From NCBI RefSeq assembly GCF_000764305.2, contig NW_025947446.1, forward strand, positions 310,001 to 374,000: a DNA stretch of 64,000 nt, given 5' to 3'. Below the pieces are notes generated by a model. That model was not told the DNA's origin and did not search any database. It saw only the letters and a program-made list of their open reading frames with translations. This document shows, piece by piece, positions 1 to 12,604 of the stretch. Both the position numbers and the translations under genes were made by a program. Position 1 is the first letter of the stretch. Each line of letters begins with the position of its first letter. Source of the DNA: Hyalella azteca. Taxonomy: Eukaryota > Arthropoda > Malacostraca > Amphipoda > Hyalellidae.

Positions 1-2996
1 GAATTACCAGAATTTGCTCCCTCTAATCTATCATTGACATGAGAGCGTGGAAGCAATTTAATCTCTGACGATATGGTTAATAATGATGTACGTGTATATA
101 TATACGACAAACTAAATGCTACCTTATCAAGAGCTGGCAGTTAGCAAGGCTCATCTCGGGAACAGGAGTCAAGGTTTGAGCGTAAGAAATATTCAGCCGC
201 TCAGTCTGCATCGTGTGATAATGGTAAACTCGCTTCAGATTTTCATAGGCCTAAAATACATACAAAATTTAAAGTCCGAACAGTCTTGCCATATTAAGTT
301 TCAACAACAATCAGGAATTTTCGTTATTTTTTATTGTGAATTCCTTCCAGGCTTCGTCACTACGAATTTAACTTGAAATACAACTCGAAGCCTTCAAACA
401 TGAATGAAAATTTGACGTAAAGATCCTATCCTTTTGAATAGCGTGTTTGCTGTTGGCAGTTCCTTTAGGCTTGAAGGCTTGATGCCGAACAGAAGAAAAG
501 TCGTTTATCTTTCCAGGCGGCAAAAGTCGCTTGAATCATTTTAAACGGTTTATGCGTATTGTGCAAAAATAATAATGCGGTAGCAGTGTTGGTTTGGCAA
601 TGTTGGCCGAAACTTTGCCGATTTCTATCAGAACTTTCTCAGCTATTTATATAGTTGCGGCTTTTAGACCCCAAAATGACTGCTCCAATCTTGGTGATTT
701 TAATCACTTGGCCACCGAAGTGTAACTCAATTTCAATTGGTTGTGCTCTGTTGTCATAGGACCTGGGGAGTTTACTCAGGACCAAACAGCGCTCATCACG
801 AGCATGAATCCTGCAGGTAATTGAAGGCTTCAAGCAACTACAACGGCTGCACGGCTGCGCCAACCTTCGGTTGATGGCCTATACCTACGCATACGTAGAA
901 TTAATCGAGATAATAACTTTCAGTTTAACTCAGACGCCTATACTGTGCTTGAAGCGAACGAAGGTCTCTACTTTTTTTGCATGCCGAGACTTCTTTTCGA
1001 ATTTCTTGATCACCTCATTATTTCAATTAAAAAATTGTCTTATATAAACATTTATCCTCTTTCTATGCTTCTCAACCGAGGATTGCCACTCATTTCTGCC
1101 CAATTTGATTTTTTATTTCAAAATTTAATTGACACAGTTTCCTTTCATTCAGTTCACGTCATTTGAATTTCGCATCGCATGGATTGGTTTTAGAGATAAT
1201 TCGATAATTTCTTTTGTAAATTGCGAGACTTGAACTACCGACACTCACTCACTGCGCGGATGCACGCCAGTGTGGACTCATGTGGTCCATTTATTGAACG
1301 CGTAATTCTAACTTAACACGTAACTGCTCCCCGATCTATTTTATTTATTTACACTTTTCTCTTCAGGAACGTTGGCTTTAATTGCGTAAATTTCGGAAAA
1401 AAAAACAGATTTAAGTTTAATTATTTTGTGAAATGACACTTGTTTGGTCGAGCATCCTCGCTGAGAAGCTGGTAACTATTCAGAGTTATTCATTTCCGAC
1501 GAGTAACTCTTTAAATCACCATTTCCTCGGTATCTCAACCAGTCGGTTAGACATCTCGTGTTTACTGTGGCGACCACTCTGTAGAATATTCTGGTTTCAA
1601 AGAAATTCAAATATTCACAGAAGTCGGTGATGATTATCTAGTATCCCCACCAATGTTAGGGCAGGTCTGGAGGTAAGAGAGGGTATGCTACCAGCGTCCG
1701 TACCCTCGGCACTTTACCCTCGGCTTCAAAAACTTTCCTGAGCGCCGGAGAATTAGTTTCCCGAAGAAAAAGGCTTGTTACATTATTGCAAATTTTTTTT
1801 CATAATTCTAAAGTCTTTTTATGCCCGCAATGCAGTCGTCCCGAACATTTTTCGCAGCAACTTGGTCGAGCAGTGGATATCGACTGAAAAATACCACAAT
1901 CAGGGCGATTTTTAAATTTATTTTATTCTATCTCCTCCCTGAGGTAATTTTGAATGCCTTAGCAAATTCTTTTCGATTCGATCTTCTCTAATTTTTCTCT
2001 CTGTCGTCCTCTGAAGCTCTCCAGGCAACAGAAGAACAAACACAGTTCCTAAAGACTCTTTCTTCTGAAGGTAAAATTTTTCAAATTTTTTATCAGATGT
2101 ATGATAGCTTTTTCACTTCCCTTCTTCCTCTCCTTCTACTGCCAATGAGACAAAGTGGTGGTTTCTTCGCGTTTTTATTCGACTTTTGTGCGATTAATTG
2201 ATAGCCCGGCCTTTTCTTGTTCTATTTTGTAGCAAGTAACAAAATTTTATTTCACGCCATTTTACGCCCGTCGTGAATCCATATTTAAATATTACTTGTA
2301 TAAATGCTAAATTACATTTCCAAAATCTCTCTAAAAGCTTTCTGTTCTATAATAGGGTAAATTATCCTATATCATATGTAAACTTCCCCTAAATGTTTTG
2401 TAACTTGTATTGCTTGTATAAATAGTAATTTAAATATCCAAAGATCATTCATGAAGCGTTCTTTTCAGAAGTAGAAAAATTCTCGCTACATCATCTGTAA
2501 ACTTTTCTTAATTAAATGCTTACCAACTTGAGTTCCTCAAATAGATGTTAAATTAAAAATCCAGAATGCACTATTAAATCTTTCTGTTCTAGAATAAACT
2601 CTACTAAATCTTCTGTAAACTTGTTCTGAAAAAACGCCAAATCTATGCACTGGATGTCTGTTGCTATATTGTACAATCTATGCCGATAATTTATGTCGCA
2701 AAAATTATGTTAGTGACAAAAATGAACAGTTAATCTATCATTATTTATTAGCTTATACATATTAAACGTAAGAAGTTGGACCTTCTTATTAATACATGTA
2801 TGCTAATGTCTACTTATGAGGAGGAAAGTTACGCACCTCTTTTTCATACAGTCGTCTTGTGTGGGAAAAATAATAAATGTCAAGTGGAATTTAAAGTGGA
2901 GGGTAAAAATTATGTAACTAGTTACGCCATAGAAATTTTGTGTGAAATTAAATCTCTAGCGTACTGTTACGAGTTTAAAATTCGGGTTCAGTATTA
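1..2996. other. no recognisable gene (intergenic or intronic)
   Basis: AT-rich sequence with only short chance open frames. I see no splice-flanked coding segment, RNA gene or repeat array. It could be an intron of the Ig-domain gene whose last exons begin at 4026, because the first exon seen there starts in mid-codon and needs an upstream exon. Confidence 0.5.
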
Positions 2997-3228
2997 GTGG
3001 CGTGATTAGACATACGTACATATATACCTTTATAGTTATGTTCTAGCAAAACTGGTCGCATAACTAGCGTGAGTAGACATACCCTTTATTCTTGTTATAG
3101 CAACACTGGTCGCATAACTAGCGTGAGTAGACATACCCTTTATTCTTGTTATAGCAACACTGGTCGCATAACTAGAGTGAGTAGACATACCCTTTATAGT
3201 TATATTACAGTTATACTGGTCACATAAA
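2997..3228 (+). repeat. 56-bp tandem repeat, about 3.5 copies
   Basis: A unit of about 56 bp recurs, with core tggtcgcataactagcgtga followed by gtagacatacc and an AT-rich spacer. The middle copies are nearly identical and the outer ones diverged. Each core includes GCGTGAGT, which resembles a 5' splice site. No coding exon was found next to it. Confidence 0.8.
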
Positions 3229-4025
3229 CCTTCCAGTTTTTGGAATGGAAGAATCTTTAATCGCCATCGACATGCCAGGCCTTGATCCCAGTTTTAACAT
3301 ATATTCAATTGACCGTACTGACTTCGTGTTCACGCGTAATCTAAGCAAAACAGATGTATGCCCCGTCCGTGAATTTATAGCTGTCAAGTCGCAATCGAAT
3401 AAATAATTTACGATTGTCTCTCATCAATTGACAGGAAAGTAATACGGTTATTGAACAAATCCCGAAAAACAATGGTATAGGAATATATGTACTTTCCTAT
3501 ATACTCTGTCTAATTTGCGCATCTATGCGTAAAGACGACAGCATTATGAAATTTTATTATAAAGTGTAAATTTTATAGTTTTCCTCATTCATGCTGTTAA
3601 AGTGTGGTTATTGCACGTCGCTGTCGCTTGCATGTTAGTTTCCTAACAATTATATCAAATCAACAAGTTTTCATTTCATCAAATTAAAGAGGAACAACAT
3701 ATTATTATTGTTAAGATCGTATTTTGCCACAGTTTTGTTTACTGAGGCGTCTAAAGCTCATTCTGAGGCTTAATAGTTCCAATATTAAAGTATTTTGAAT
3801 ACTTTTGAATTTATTTGAAACTTTTTGTTGGATGTCGAATATATCCTAGTTAGCCGTACGAGGTAATAAGGTTATGAAAACAAATGTGTCACAGTACGAA
3901 TCATCGACGCGAACTTTGCAAGGATGTTACTTGATAAATCATTTTTCAAATGCGATGGAAATTGCTGTGATTTACTTTTTAATTTCTGCTGTTCATGAAA
4001 GGTTGAACGTGTCTCTGGTTTACAG

Positions 4026-6353
4026 ACCGCCGTTACATCGAGACCACAATAAAGGATCTGCCATCGAAGCCGGTCTCCGCTGCACCTAAGTATGAAACAA
4101 CGCCGTCCACCAAGGTGAGTTGTATCGGCTAGCTCGCGAATGATGTTCTTAATCAAACAAACTCCAAATTATCAGAGGCTTTGACAATTTTATTACTTAT
4201 CACGAAAATGGTTGGGTTACACTCGCTCTGTTTACTCTGGGTCTTAAATTGTCGTTCAGTTGATTTAGTTTGTAAAAAATTTTAAAGCATCAAATAAAAC
4301 AGGGAGTTTATAATATCTCCTTATAATAAAATGAATGCACATTGTAACATTTGATTTGTTCAGTCGGCTGCGACGAGAGCGGTTGAGAGCGTCAAGAAGG
4401 AGGCGGCCAAAGAAAAGGAGGCGAAGGATGGCAAGCGGCAAGTGAAGCCCTACGGCAAGCGGCAGGACTCGGGCGGCCTCTCCAGATCTCGATCTGCCAC
4501 GAAGGAGCTTGAGCGTGAGTCAAAAAAATATAACTCAGTACTCACTGCAGTGAGTGACAGAGAGCGCATTTTCTCGTCGACGAAAATTTGAGGTCACGGA
4601 CAGACGGACGGACAAGACGGACGGACAGACGGACGGACGGACATGGCGAGCACAATAGTGCATTTTTTCCATAAATGAGAAAATGCGCTAAAAATCGAAA
4701 ATAAAATCAACCGCATAGAAATTTTGATGACATTCTCTTGAAGTATCCCACCAATTTATTTTTCGAGCAATATTATTATTTTTTTGTGCTTTCTTGTTAA
4801 TCTCATTGGAAATGCTAATATGATGCGCCTTATACAGTGCCGCCGGACGACTCTTTGATGCACACACCAAAATTCACGGGTCCTCTTCCTCCAAAGCTGG
4901 AGATCAAAGATGGCGACATACTAGCACTGAAATGCACAGTGAGCGGAGATCCTGAGCCGCAAGTGTCGTGGTACAGGAACGGAGAACTGCTCAGTTCCTC
5001 CGACATTATAGACCTGCGTTACAAACAGGGCATGGCCACTCTCACCATCAACGAAGTCTTCCCTGAAGACGAAGGTTCCTACACTTGCAGGGCCAGCAAC
5101 TCTCTCGGCAGCGTCGATACAGTCTGCAAACTGACAGTTCTTCCCATGGAACAAACCAAGAAGAAGGGAGCTAAGGGAGGAGACAAAGTCCCAAAAATAC
5201 TTGAACATATCAAATCAAAGGAAGTCCAGGACGGCACTCCAGTAACGCTATCCTGCAAGGTCGGAGGAGCAACCAAGTTTGACGTTGTTTGGTTACATAA
5301 TGAGAAGGAGATTAAACCATCGAAAGATTTTGAGTACCTAAGTGAGGGCAACAAATACACACTGAAAATTGCTGAAATCTTCCCTGAGGACGCCGGCACC
5401 TACACGTGCGAAGCCTTCAACGACGTCGGCGAGACGTTCAGCTCCTGCACCGTCGTGGTCATAGGTCAGTGAGGCTCCGTCTGCTAGAATCACTTCACTT
5501 GTTGACATGAATTGCCTGAATGAATTTATTGATCATAATTAATTTAAGAGGTGTAGTATGCGATATTTCTTTCAGCTTACTAACCATCCAGCGTGGATAA
5601 TCTCAAGCCGGGAAAAGAATAAATTTTTTCTCTGCGCTTAAGACAGTGATTAGCTCCAAAGTTTCATCGTTGCGTGATGAGAAAAATAGCCTTCATAATT
5701 CGTTTTATACTGAATACATATCATACAAGATTGATTCACAATGTACCGCATAAACTCCTATATTTTGCGACACATGTTGTATATTCACAACTAACATCCA
5801 TCGTAATTTGTATAGAATAATATTCACGAGAAACAACAAAAATCTAAGGCTTCATTTTTGAAAAACTATCATTGCTGTGTTGGAGCGAGAATAGCGCTTA
5901 AACGTTGATGCAAACAAGCAAGTGTCCGTATTATACATTTGTGACACGTTACCCGTGACTGTTGCAACTAATGATCATTCTTATATTACTAATAAATGAA
6001 ATATGTTTTTTTCCTACAACTCAAGTGTTTCATTTGTTTCAGTTCCCGGGGAAGAGAAGCCCCAGCCTGCCTTCAAAACCTTCCCAAGCTCCCAGACGGT
6101 GAAGGAAGGAGAACCCGCCAGCTTCCCCGTCGCCCTGGAGAAGGAGGCCACTGGAGTGACGTGGCTCAAGGACGGCAAGCCCATAGACGCAGGCTCCTCG
6201 CGCTACAAAGTGACGGGATCCAAGAAGGACTTCTGCCTCGAGATCCTGAACTGCTTACCGACGGATGTTGGCCAGTACACCGTCAAAGCCGCCAGTAAAA
6301 AGGGAGAAACCGCAGCCACCTTCGCGCTCAATCTCCTACCGGAAGAGAAATAG
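4026..6353 (+). CDS. Ig-domain muscle protein, C-terminal exons (titin/MLCK/Unc-89 type)
   Basis: Four exons in consistent phase: 4026-4114, 4364-4514, 4838-5464 and 6043-6353 (stop TAG 6351-6353). They encode the last 391 residues; the 5' end lies outside the window or further upstream. A basic, Lys/Arg/Ser-rich linker of about 80 residues (exons 1-2) leads into two I-set Ig domains in exon 3. Both keep the usual Cys, Trp and the D-E/A-G-x-Y-x-C signature (SWYRNGE and YTCRASN; VVWLHNE and YTCEAFN). A third Ig domain fills exon 4 and keeps TWLKDG and DVGQYT, but both core cysteine positions are replaced. I-set domains of this style occur in giant sarcomeric proteins and in myosin light chain kinases. 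I cannot say which from the tail alone, and no kinase or FN3 domain is visible. The protein is probably cytoplasmic and sarcomeric; that is family inference. Confidence 0.8.
4527..4693 (+). mobile_element. MITE-like element with internal GACG microsatellite, copy 1
   Basis: Lies in intron 2 of the Ig-domain gene. Inverted ends agcgcattttctc (4563-4575) and gagaaaatgcgct (4677-4689) flank a (GACG)n tract. A further 36 bp on the left, including the palindrome ctcactgcagtgag, is shared with the copy at 53756-53920. Two near-identical copies 49 kb apart indicate a dispersed repeat. No transposase is encoded. Confidence 0.7.
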
Positions 6354-6708
6354 TTTTTCATTTCACCTATAGTGACTTCCTGTTTATTTCGTCATCCCAC
6401 TTAATTCTGGTGAGTCAAAGAACGCGGTTAGGCAATCTAATGACAGTAGCGCTCTAAGCTTATAATTCTTTTATATGAATTTTTGATATTATATCCCGTA
6501 ACTGAATTCTATATTTTATTCATATATGTTGATATTTTACATATATTGTCTCTTACAAGTCAACAACACGTTGACATGCTGTCTTGTCAATTTTTTTCAG
6601 AAAGTTTACCGCGTCAGCTGAACAATTAGCTTCTGAACTCATCTCTCCGCTGCCGAGGATGTTTTGCTTCCTCGACTTCACCGCAGCGTCCGTTTGTGGG
6701 AAGGAAGG
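6354..6708. other. probable 3' UTR of the Ig-domain gene
   Basis: Follows the TAG stop at 6351-6353. It has no further open frame or acceptor that continues the Ig protein, and no clear AATAAA was seen, so the transcript end is undefined. Confidence 0.4.
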
Positions 6709-6937
6709 AAGCTCGGGCTTGAGTTGTTAATGTATGCTTCGCGGCTGGGCCATAGAGAAACCGTAACGAAGCCCGGGCTTGTGTTTTAAGTGCATGCTTC
6801 ACGTCTGGGTCGCAGTAACCCTAAAGAAGCCCGGGCTTGTGCTTTAAGTGTATGCTTCACGGCTGGGTCGCAGTAGCCCTAAAAAAGCCCGGGCTTGTGT
6901 TCTAAGTGTATGCTTCGCGGCTGGGTCGCAGACCCAA
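6709..6937 (+). repeat. minisatellite, about 63-bp unit x 4
   Basis: GC-richer tandem array downstream of the Ig-domain gene. Units carry agcccgggcttgtg followed by aagtgtatgcttc and ggctgggtcgcag. It contrasts in composition with the AT-rich flanks and may lie in the 3' UTR or just beyond it. Confidence 0.85.
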
Positions 6938-8890
6938 CCCTATTAATTGGCTCTATTAACTTAGATTGTTTGTGTTCTGCATCCCGAAATTTTGTGCGGT
7001 CGGTTGTCTGATGTTATTTCTGCTATTTGAAACGTCCTTAAATTAGAGAATTACTTTTTAGAAGGCCGACCAGGGCCCTAATCGCTCATTATCATTGTAA
7101 ACAACGCCTAAATGAAGTTACGATCAGGTTAAGGCTACAATCATGCGTGTCGTGTGCTTGTGTGTCATATCACATCGTAGAGTGAACGTCTCTTATAACT
7201 TGCAATGTATAAAGAGTTAGCCTCGACGTTTAATTAATTCATGAACCTATGTTTTTATTGATTTGTGTTTTGCTGTTGAGAATTCATGTTTTTAATCGTA
7301 AATATTTTTGCTGCTTATGTTTTGTAGCGCTCTGAATCATTGTTCTGCCAGCGGTTGCATCTCGGTTGCCATCCAAGATCCTTTCTGCGTCATGACTCAA
7401 CGTGGTCTTTGAGGCTTCGTACTGCTCTTCCAGTAAAGAAGAATTATTCACTAAAGATACAACATCGTAATGTGTTCGCAACCATCGATGATTATTAAAC
7501 TATGTTCATACTACGTACCCCGACCAGCCAGTTTGTTTCACATTGCATTGTTTCGACTGCGATTTAAAAACCGACGCATAATAAAATGACTGCGAAGTTC
7601 TACGATCAACTCGACATGTCTCCTGTACGAGTAAATGTGCATTTTATTATTGGTGAGCTTATTATTCCTCTGTGGCGTATTCATATATGTAATGATATTT
7701 TACAGGTTAATTCACAGTTACTATTTGTTTCTATTAACTAAAATTTAGAAGGCTAGCATCCTAGCAATGATATTCAACATACGTAATTAGCAATATATGA
7801 TATTCAACAAAATAATTTTGGAAAAATACTGTGAAACAACTAATTTTTGATGACACAGAAAACCTCGCATTATTTGCTTGTATGGGATTTTGAAATGATA
7901 CAAAATTTGTATTATTATGAAAAATTGTCAGCTTAGACAAATTCATCATGTCACTCAGGAAACAAATAAGAATTTTGTAGATATTTTCTACAAAACAAAC
8001 ATATTAAAACAAACATAACATATTAAAACACATATTAACATATTAAACATATTAAAACAAACATAAACAAACATATTTACTGTATTTTTAACAAATAAGA
8101 AGCGTACAGTACGAAAATATCCAAGGAGAAAATAAAACGTTCGTTGATGCAGCAACTTGGAAGTAAAGTATTGATGTTTCTAAAGCTTGTAATCTGATAT
8201 GAATTTAAAAATGTATCAGTTAATTCATTCATTTCAGTTCACATGAATCTTAGATCTTGTCGGTGACCAAAAACTCTGAGGAGGAAAATGACCATGTCAT
8301 AAGAACTCACTGCGCGTTATTGTTGAGGCATCACTATAAACGAACATTGCTACATCAAGGAAAGTATAATAAAAAGAATATTTAATCGTTAACAAATTGT
8401 ACGTGGAGGAACATTCTAAGCTTTTCATGATCCAAGGATCGATCGAATTTCAAATCAAAGTTATCAAATTGAAACACAGAAAATTTATTAATGTAGTCCA
8501 ACCCCAATCGCGCCCAGTTGACAGTGACCAACGTAATTGAATTATTTGAGGGCCTAGATGATATTGGCCAATGACCATTAAATCATTAATTTATGTTATT
8601 CAAATTAAAATATTCTCACATCCAACATTGATTATATCCAAATTTGGATTAAAAAATTAATATCCTGACACAATCGCTGAGCTTCAGAAAGTTTCAACAA
8701 ATAGTATCAAAACTTTTGACAGTCAGATTAACACGAACTACCTTTCAAAGCCAATGAATAAATTCATATACTTCTGAATCTGTCTGAATATATCGGAATT
8801 GGATGAAATCAATTTTTAAATATTTTAAAAATTATCATATGACTGATAAATATAAAGCTTACGGATTACTATAGAAAATGGTTTACTTGT
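6938..8890. other. no recognisable gene
   Basis: AT-rich intergenic DNA. Around 7985-8080 is a low-complexity tract of repeated acatattaaaac and aacaaac blocks. Nothing else supported was seen. Confidence 0.5.
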
Positions 8891-9032
8891 TTACTTCGAA
8901 GAAAAATTGCTCAGCCAAAACAGCTCACAAAGTTTGAAATGGACGCTGAGAAAAAGCGAAAGAATTAATTTTCCGCTCAGTCGGATGGAAGAGTTCATTC
9001 CGTTAGTGTTGCACGAGGTTCCGTTCGCTCTG

Positions 9033-9630
9033 TTATGGGAGCGCAGCCGTGCACCACCAATTTTGTGCACCAATAAGCCCTGAATCGAACGCCTTGGATC
9101 TCTCCGGACCTACACCAATCAGCCGTGCACCACTCGGCTTTGTCCTCTTCCGGCCTTGACCACCACGGCACCACCTGCCGTGCACCACCAGGCCGCGCAT
9201 CAAATATGACTTCCAGGCATAGTGGCAAAGCAGAGACTTTTTTAATTTTTTAGAGTTTAGACTCTCCCTCAAGTTCATTTTTGAGTCCTATAAGTAGACC
9301 AGTAAAGTATCATGGATACCAGCATCATCATACATAAGAAATTGGTTTAAATCTTGGGTAAATGAGGGAATTAAAAATGAACTGATTCTAAAAAATTTCT
9401 AGTTTGTCACTATGCTTCCAGGCATCGTTAAATTGCGCAATTTTACGTTCATCGCATCTGAGGTTAGGTTTCAGATAGCATAGTTCTGTTCCAAAATTTA
9501 TCGTCCTTCGAAAAGTGGCCGTTCGACCGAGGGCTGGTTCGACCCACGGCCTAGATACGGACGGCTTGACGTGTTGATTGTTGAAGGCTACGACGCTACG
9601 TTCCGGAAGGCAGGAATCATGATGGTCCAT
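9033..9630 (-). pseudogene. unidentified open frame interrupted by a hAT-like MITE
   Basis: On the minus strand an open frame runs from ATG at 9630 to the right end of the MITE. A second open frame resumes at its left end and runs to a stop at 9033. Both frames read the duplicated target as Ala-Trp-Lys in the same phase. Removing the element (9218-9414) and one 8-bp target copy therefore leaves one frame of about 130 codons. I do not recognise the product, and it is rich in Arg, Gly and Trp. It could be chance in this locally GC-rich segment. Confidence 0.3.
9218..9414 (+). mobile_element. hAT-like MITE, copy A
   Basis: A 197-bp element with inverted termini catagtggcaaagcag and its partner tttgtcactatg. 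It is flanked by an exact 8-bp target duplication, cttccagg, at 9210-9217 and 9415-9422. Terminal inverted repeats with 8-bp duplications are typical of hAT elements. It is non-coding, so it would have depended on a transposase from elsewhere. Confidence 0.85.
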
Positions 9631-9682
9631 TACATCCAGGGCAGTGGTGGTCTTCGGCAGGCGACCCCTCTGTTATTAGGGT

Positions 9683-9862
9683 CATAGTGACAAAGCACAG
9701 ATTTTTCAGAATCAGTTCATTTTTAATTTCCTCATTTACTTCAGATTTATACCAATTTCTTATGTATAATAATGCTGGTATCCAGGATACTTTACTTGTC
9801 TACTTATAGGACTCAAAAATGAACTTGAGGAGAGTCTAAAAACTCTCTGCTTTGCCACTATG
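9683..9862 (-). mobile_element. hAT-like MITE, copy B
   Basis: Same family as 9218-9414 in opposite orientation, about 180 bp. It begins catagtgacaaagcac and ends ctctgctttgccactatg. I see no clean 8-bp target duplication, so one flank has probably diverged. Confidence 0.8.
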
Positions 9863-10165
9863 AATTTTAGGGTGTAGTCGAGTAATAGATGCAGAAAAGG
9901 ATGAATTTGAAACTCCTTTTGAAAAATTGAATTTGTTGAGAATTATTACCAGTTTTTCACACTTCGAAGCAACTTTCTAAAGATTCATAAATCACCATGA
10001 AACTTTTTATAATTGAGTTTAGGCTCATTTTAAAGGTCATTGCGATTGGCAAGGTAGCGAGGCCATTCCATGGCTTCTGCCATGGACCCAGGCAACTCGT
10101 CCTCCACATCATCCAGCGCCAGAGTGGAGGAGGAGGAGGAATTCCATGTGTAATAATAAAATAAA

Positions 10166-10725
10166 CAAAAAAACTTTTGAAAATCATGTTTTCTTAACGA
10201 AAAAAAAAAAGAAAAACATCAACTCTTACCTACATAACATTAAAGTTACGTAAAATGTTGTGTAATGTTATGTAAGAGTAAATCACTGTAAATGTTTTTC
10301 TTTTTTGTCTGTTAGGAAAATGTGGTTTTTAAACTTTTTTTTTCATTGTATTTAGTTTTGTAAACACATTAAAAATGTGGTTTTAAAAATGGTCTTTTAT
10401 TTTTATTTATTTTGTACCATTTACCTAGTTTAGCAATTCAAATCAATTTCCAGGGTTGGTAAGTCTGGATGTTCCACAAACAAACTCAATTCCCAACCAT
10501 GAATTTTTAGGATTTTTACATTTTTTAATTAAAAAACATTTTTATTATTTCCTACTTCTGATGACCAAATCTTGAATTGTTAGGCAGCATAAGCAATTAT
10601 TTTTAAGCATGCATGCCAAATTCCAAGTTTCTAGGATCTTCAGAAGTGCTCTAATTTAAGGTTTGAATTTCTGATGACAGACATACACACAGACACAAAG
10701 CAAAACTAATAAAAATAAAACAAAT
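10166..10725 (+). repeat. dispersed AT-rich repeat with palindrome, copy 1
   Basis: A repeat of about 550 bp, also found at 10726-12180 and inverted at 34010-34560. It opens with an A-rich block and catgttttcttaac. An imperfect long inverted repeat follows around 10213-10310 (cttac, taacatt and their complements). The segment then includes ccagggttggtaagt and ttaggcagcataagc. No coding capacity was seen. Confidence 0.7.
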
Positions 10726-12180
10726 AAAAAAAACTTTTAAAAACCATGTTTTCTTAACAGACAAAAAAGAAAAACATTCACTCATACATAACATTTAAGT
10801 TAGGGTAAACGCGGTATATTCCGACATCGTGGGTAATTCCGTCACCTCTCCAGCTTTTCCTTTATATTAAGCTTTGTTTTAGTTCCATGCGTTTGTTGAT
10901 GGTTGAAATGGTGACGTCATACATTTGCGCATCAAAATACTGCCAAAACACTAGGTCTTGGCCATCTAGTGGGAAAATATTGAGATCCAAAGAGAGACAA
11001 TGCAATAAATGCATGCCACCTGGTGAGATCATTGAAAAATTTGTCAAATTTGACGGTTGACCTTGCTCTACCAAATAGTGAATAACTGTTTTTATAGGAA
11101 GAATATTATGGTTTGAGACTTTTAAATACGTCTGTGAATATATTAGGAATCCTTTAAGTATACTTGTATTCGCTGATTTCAAGTCGTAAATAAATAGATG
11201 ATTAAGTTGAAAAATGGATTTAGACACAACTGACACATGAAAACTAATTCCAACACAACTTGAATTGGACACACACAGATCGTTCTAAGCTTTGTACAAA
11301 AATTGAAATTTGCTTAATTAAAAGCCTAATAGCTGTTAATTAAAACGTAATTAAGTAGTGTTCAATATTCGTTAGTGTTCTAATTCAAAGCCATGTTGTA
11401 TCCCAATACAGCTCACACAGCGAACGGAATTCGAACACGTGGATGTCGGCATTATGTATCAGTTAAATTCGAAGTGCTGACGCAATACGACTCACCACGT
11501 GCCGAATATTGCCACACACAGTGTCGGAATATAGGGATTTGGTAGGTTTGCATTCTAAAGGCTTTTAAATAAATATGGCAACATTTTGTGACGTTTCATC
11601 GTTGCTGGCGCATAGTACGGTGTTTTGCAAGTCAAATAAAGCAAACAGAACTCGACTAACGCATACGGTTATTTTTTTATAGTTTTTCATTTCTCGATGC
11701 GTCCTTAATGTGTCGGAATATACCGCGTTTACCCTATGTAAAATGTCATGTAATGTTATGTAAGAGTAAATGTTTTTCTTTTTTGTCCATTAAGAAAATG
11801 TGGTTTTTAAAACTTTTTTTTATATGTTTTATTTCACTATTTTTAGTTTTGTAAAAACCAGAAAGACGTGGTTTTTCTGGTTCGTGGCACAATACAAATC
11901 AATTTCTAGGGTTGGAAAGTGTGGATGTTCGAGAAAAAACTCAATTCCAAACCGTGAATTTTTCATGTTTTTTTACTTTTTTAAAAAATTTTTCATGAAA
12001 AAAATTTTAAATTATTATTTCTGATGATCAAATCTTGAATTGTTAGGCAGCATAAACATGCATGCCAAATTTCAACTTACTAGGATGTTTAGAAGTACTC
12101 TAAATTAGGGTTTGAATTTTTTATGACAGACGGACACGAAACGAAGTCAAGAAAAACGTGGTAACATGGTAAAAACGCGC
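10726..12180 (+). repeat. dispersed AT-rich repeat, copy 2, split by a MITE
   Basis: Tandem neighbour of copy 1. Its palindromic part (10770-10802 and 11735-11790) is interrupted at TA near the centre by the element at 10803-11734. The remainder (11790-12180) matches 10310-10725 and the inverse of 34010-34400. Confidence 0.65.
10803..11734 (+). mobile_element. Tc1/mariner-type non-autonomous element, copy 1
   Basis: A 932-bp element with near-perfect inverted termini: gggtaaacgcggtatattcc at the left and its complement at the right, continuing into ccgaca. TA lies on both sides, which fits a TA target duplication. A minus-strand open frame of 136 codons (10862-11272) resembles no transposase that I can recognise. 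A second copy lies at 38276-39383. Confidence 0.8.
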
Positions 12181-12604
12181 ACATTCTAAAAAACAAAAAG
12201 TCAAAGTAAACCAAACCACTCCTTCCAAAAGAGAATGCAATATTAGTTAGCATGATCTAAAATATCAGGATAAATCATAGGCCCAGCAATGAAAGGTATA
12301 CAAGTAACTGGAAATTAAACAGTAAAACTTAAGAGGAGCAACTTGCTCCTCCTTCAACGTATAGGTTAGATTGCAGGGGCAGGAATTAAATGTTATATAT
12401 CTTAGGAATAACTAAGTTTAATTGTGACACTTTAAATTGTAACTTTGATCTATCTTTTAAACTAGGATTTTTAAAATGTTAGATGTTGAACCTAACCGCT
12501 AATATATATACATATAATTGCAGCCTTCTGTGCACCAATAATATTTGCATTTTTTCAGATAATAAATTTAGTTTGTTGTTTTGATATCAGTTAAATATTT
12601 AATA
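12181..12604. other. upstream region and probable 5' UTR of UTP4
   Basis: An acceptor-like tgcattttttcag ends at 12558, 46 bp before the UTP4 start codon. The 5' UTR may therefore be split, with a first exon further upstream. No TATA box was recognised. Confidence 0.35.

Noticed and set aside
2776..2997. 73-codon plus-strand frame
   Set aside because: No recognised domain, no splice signals and no neighbouring exons. Probably chance.
10862..11272. 136-codon minus-strand frame as a mariner transposase
   Set aside because: No HTH or DDE/D features are visible, and the second element copy does not preserve the frame.
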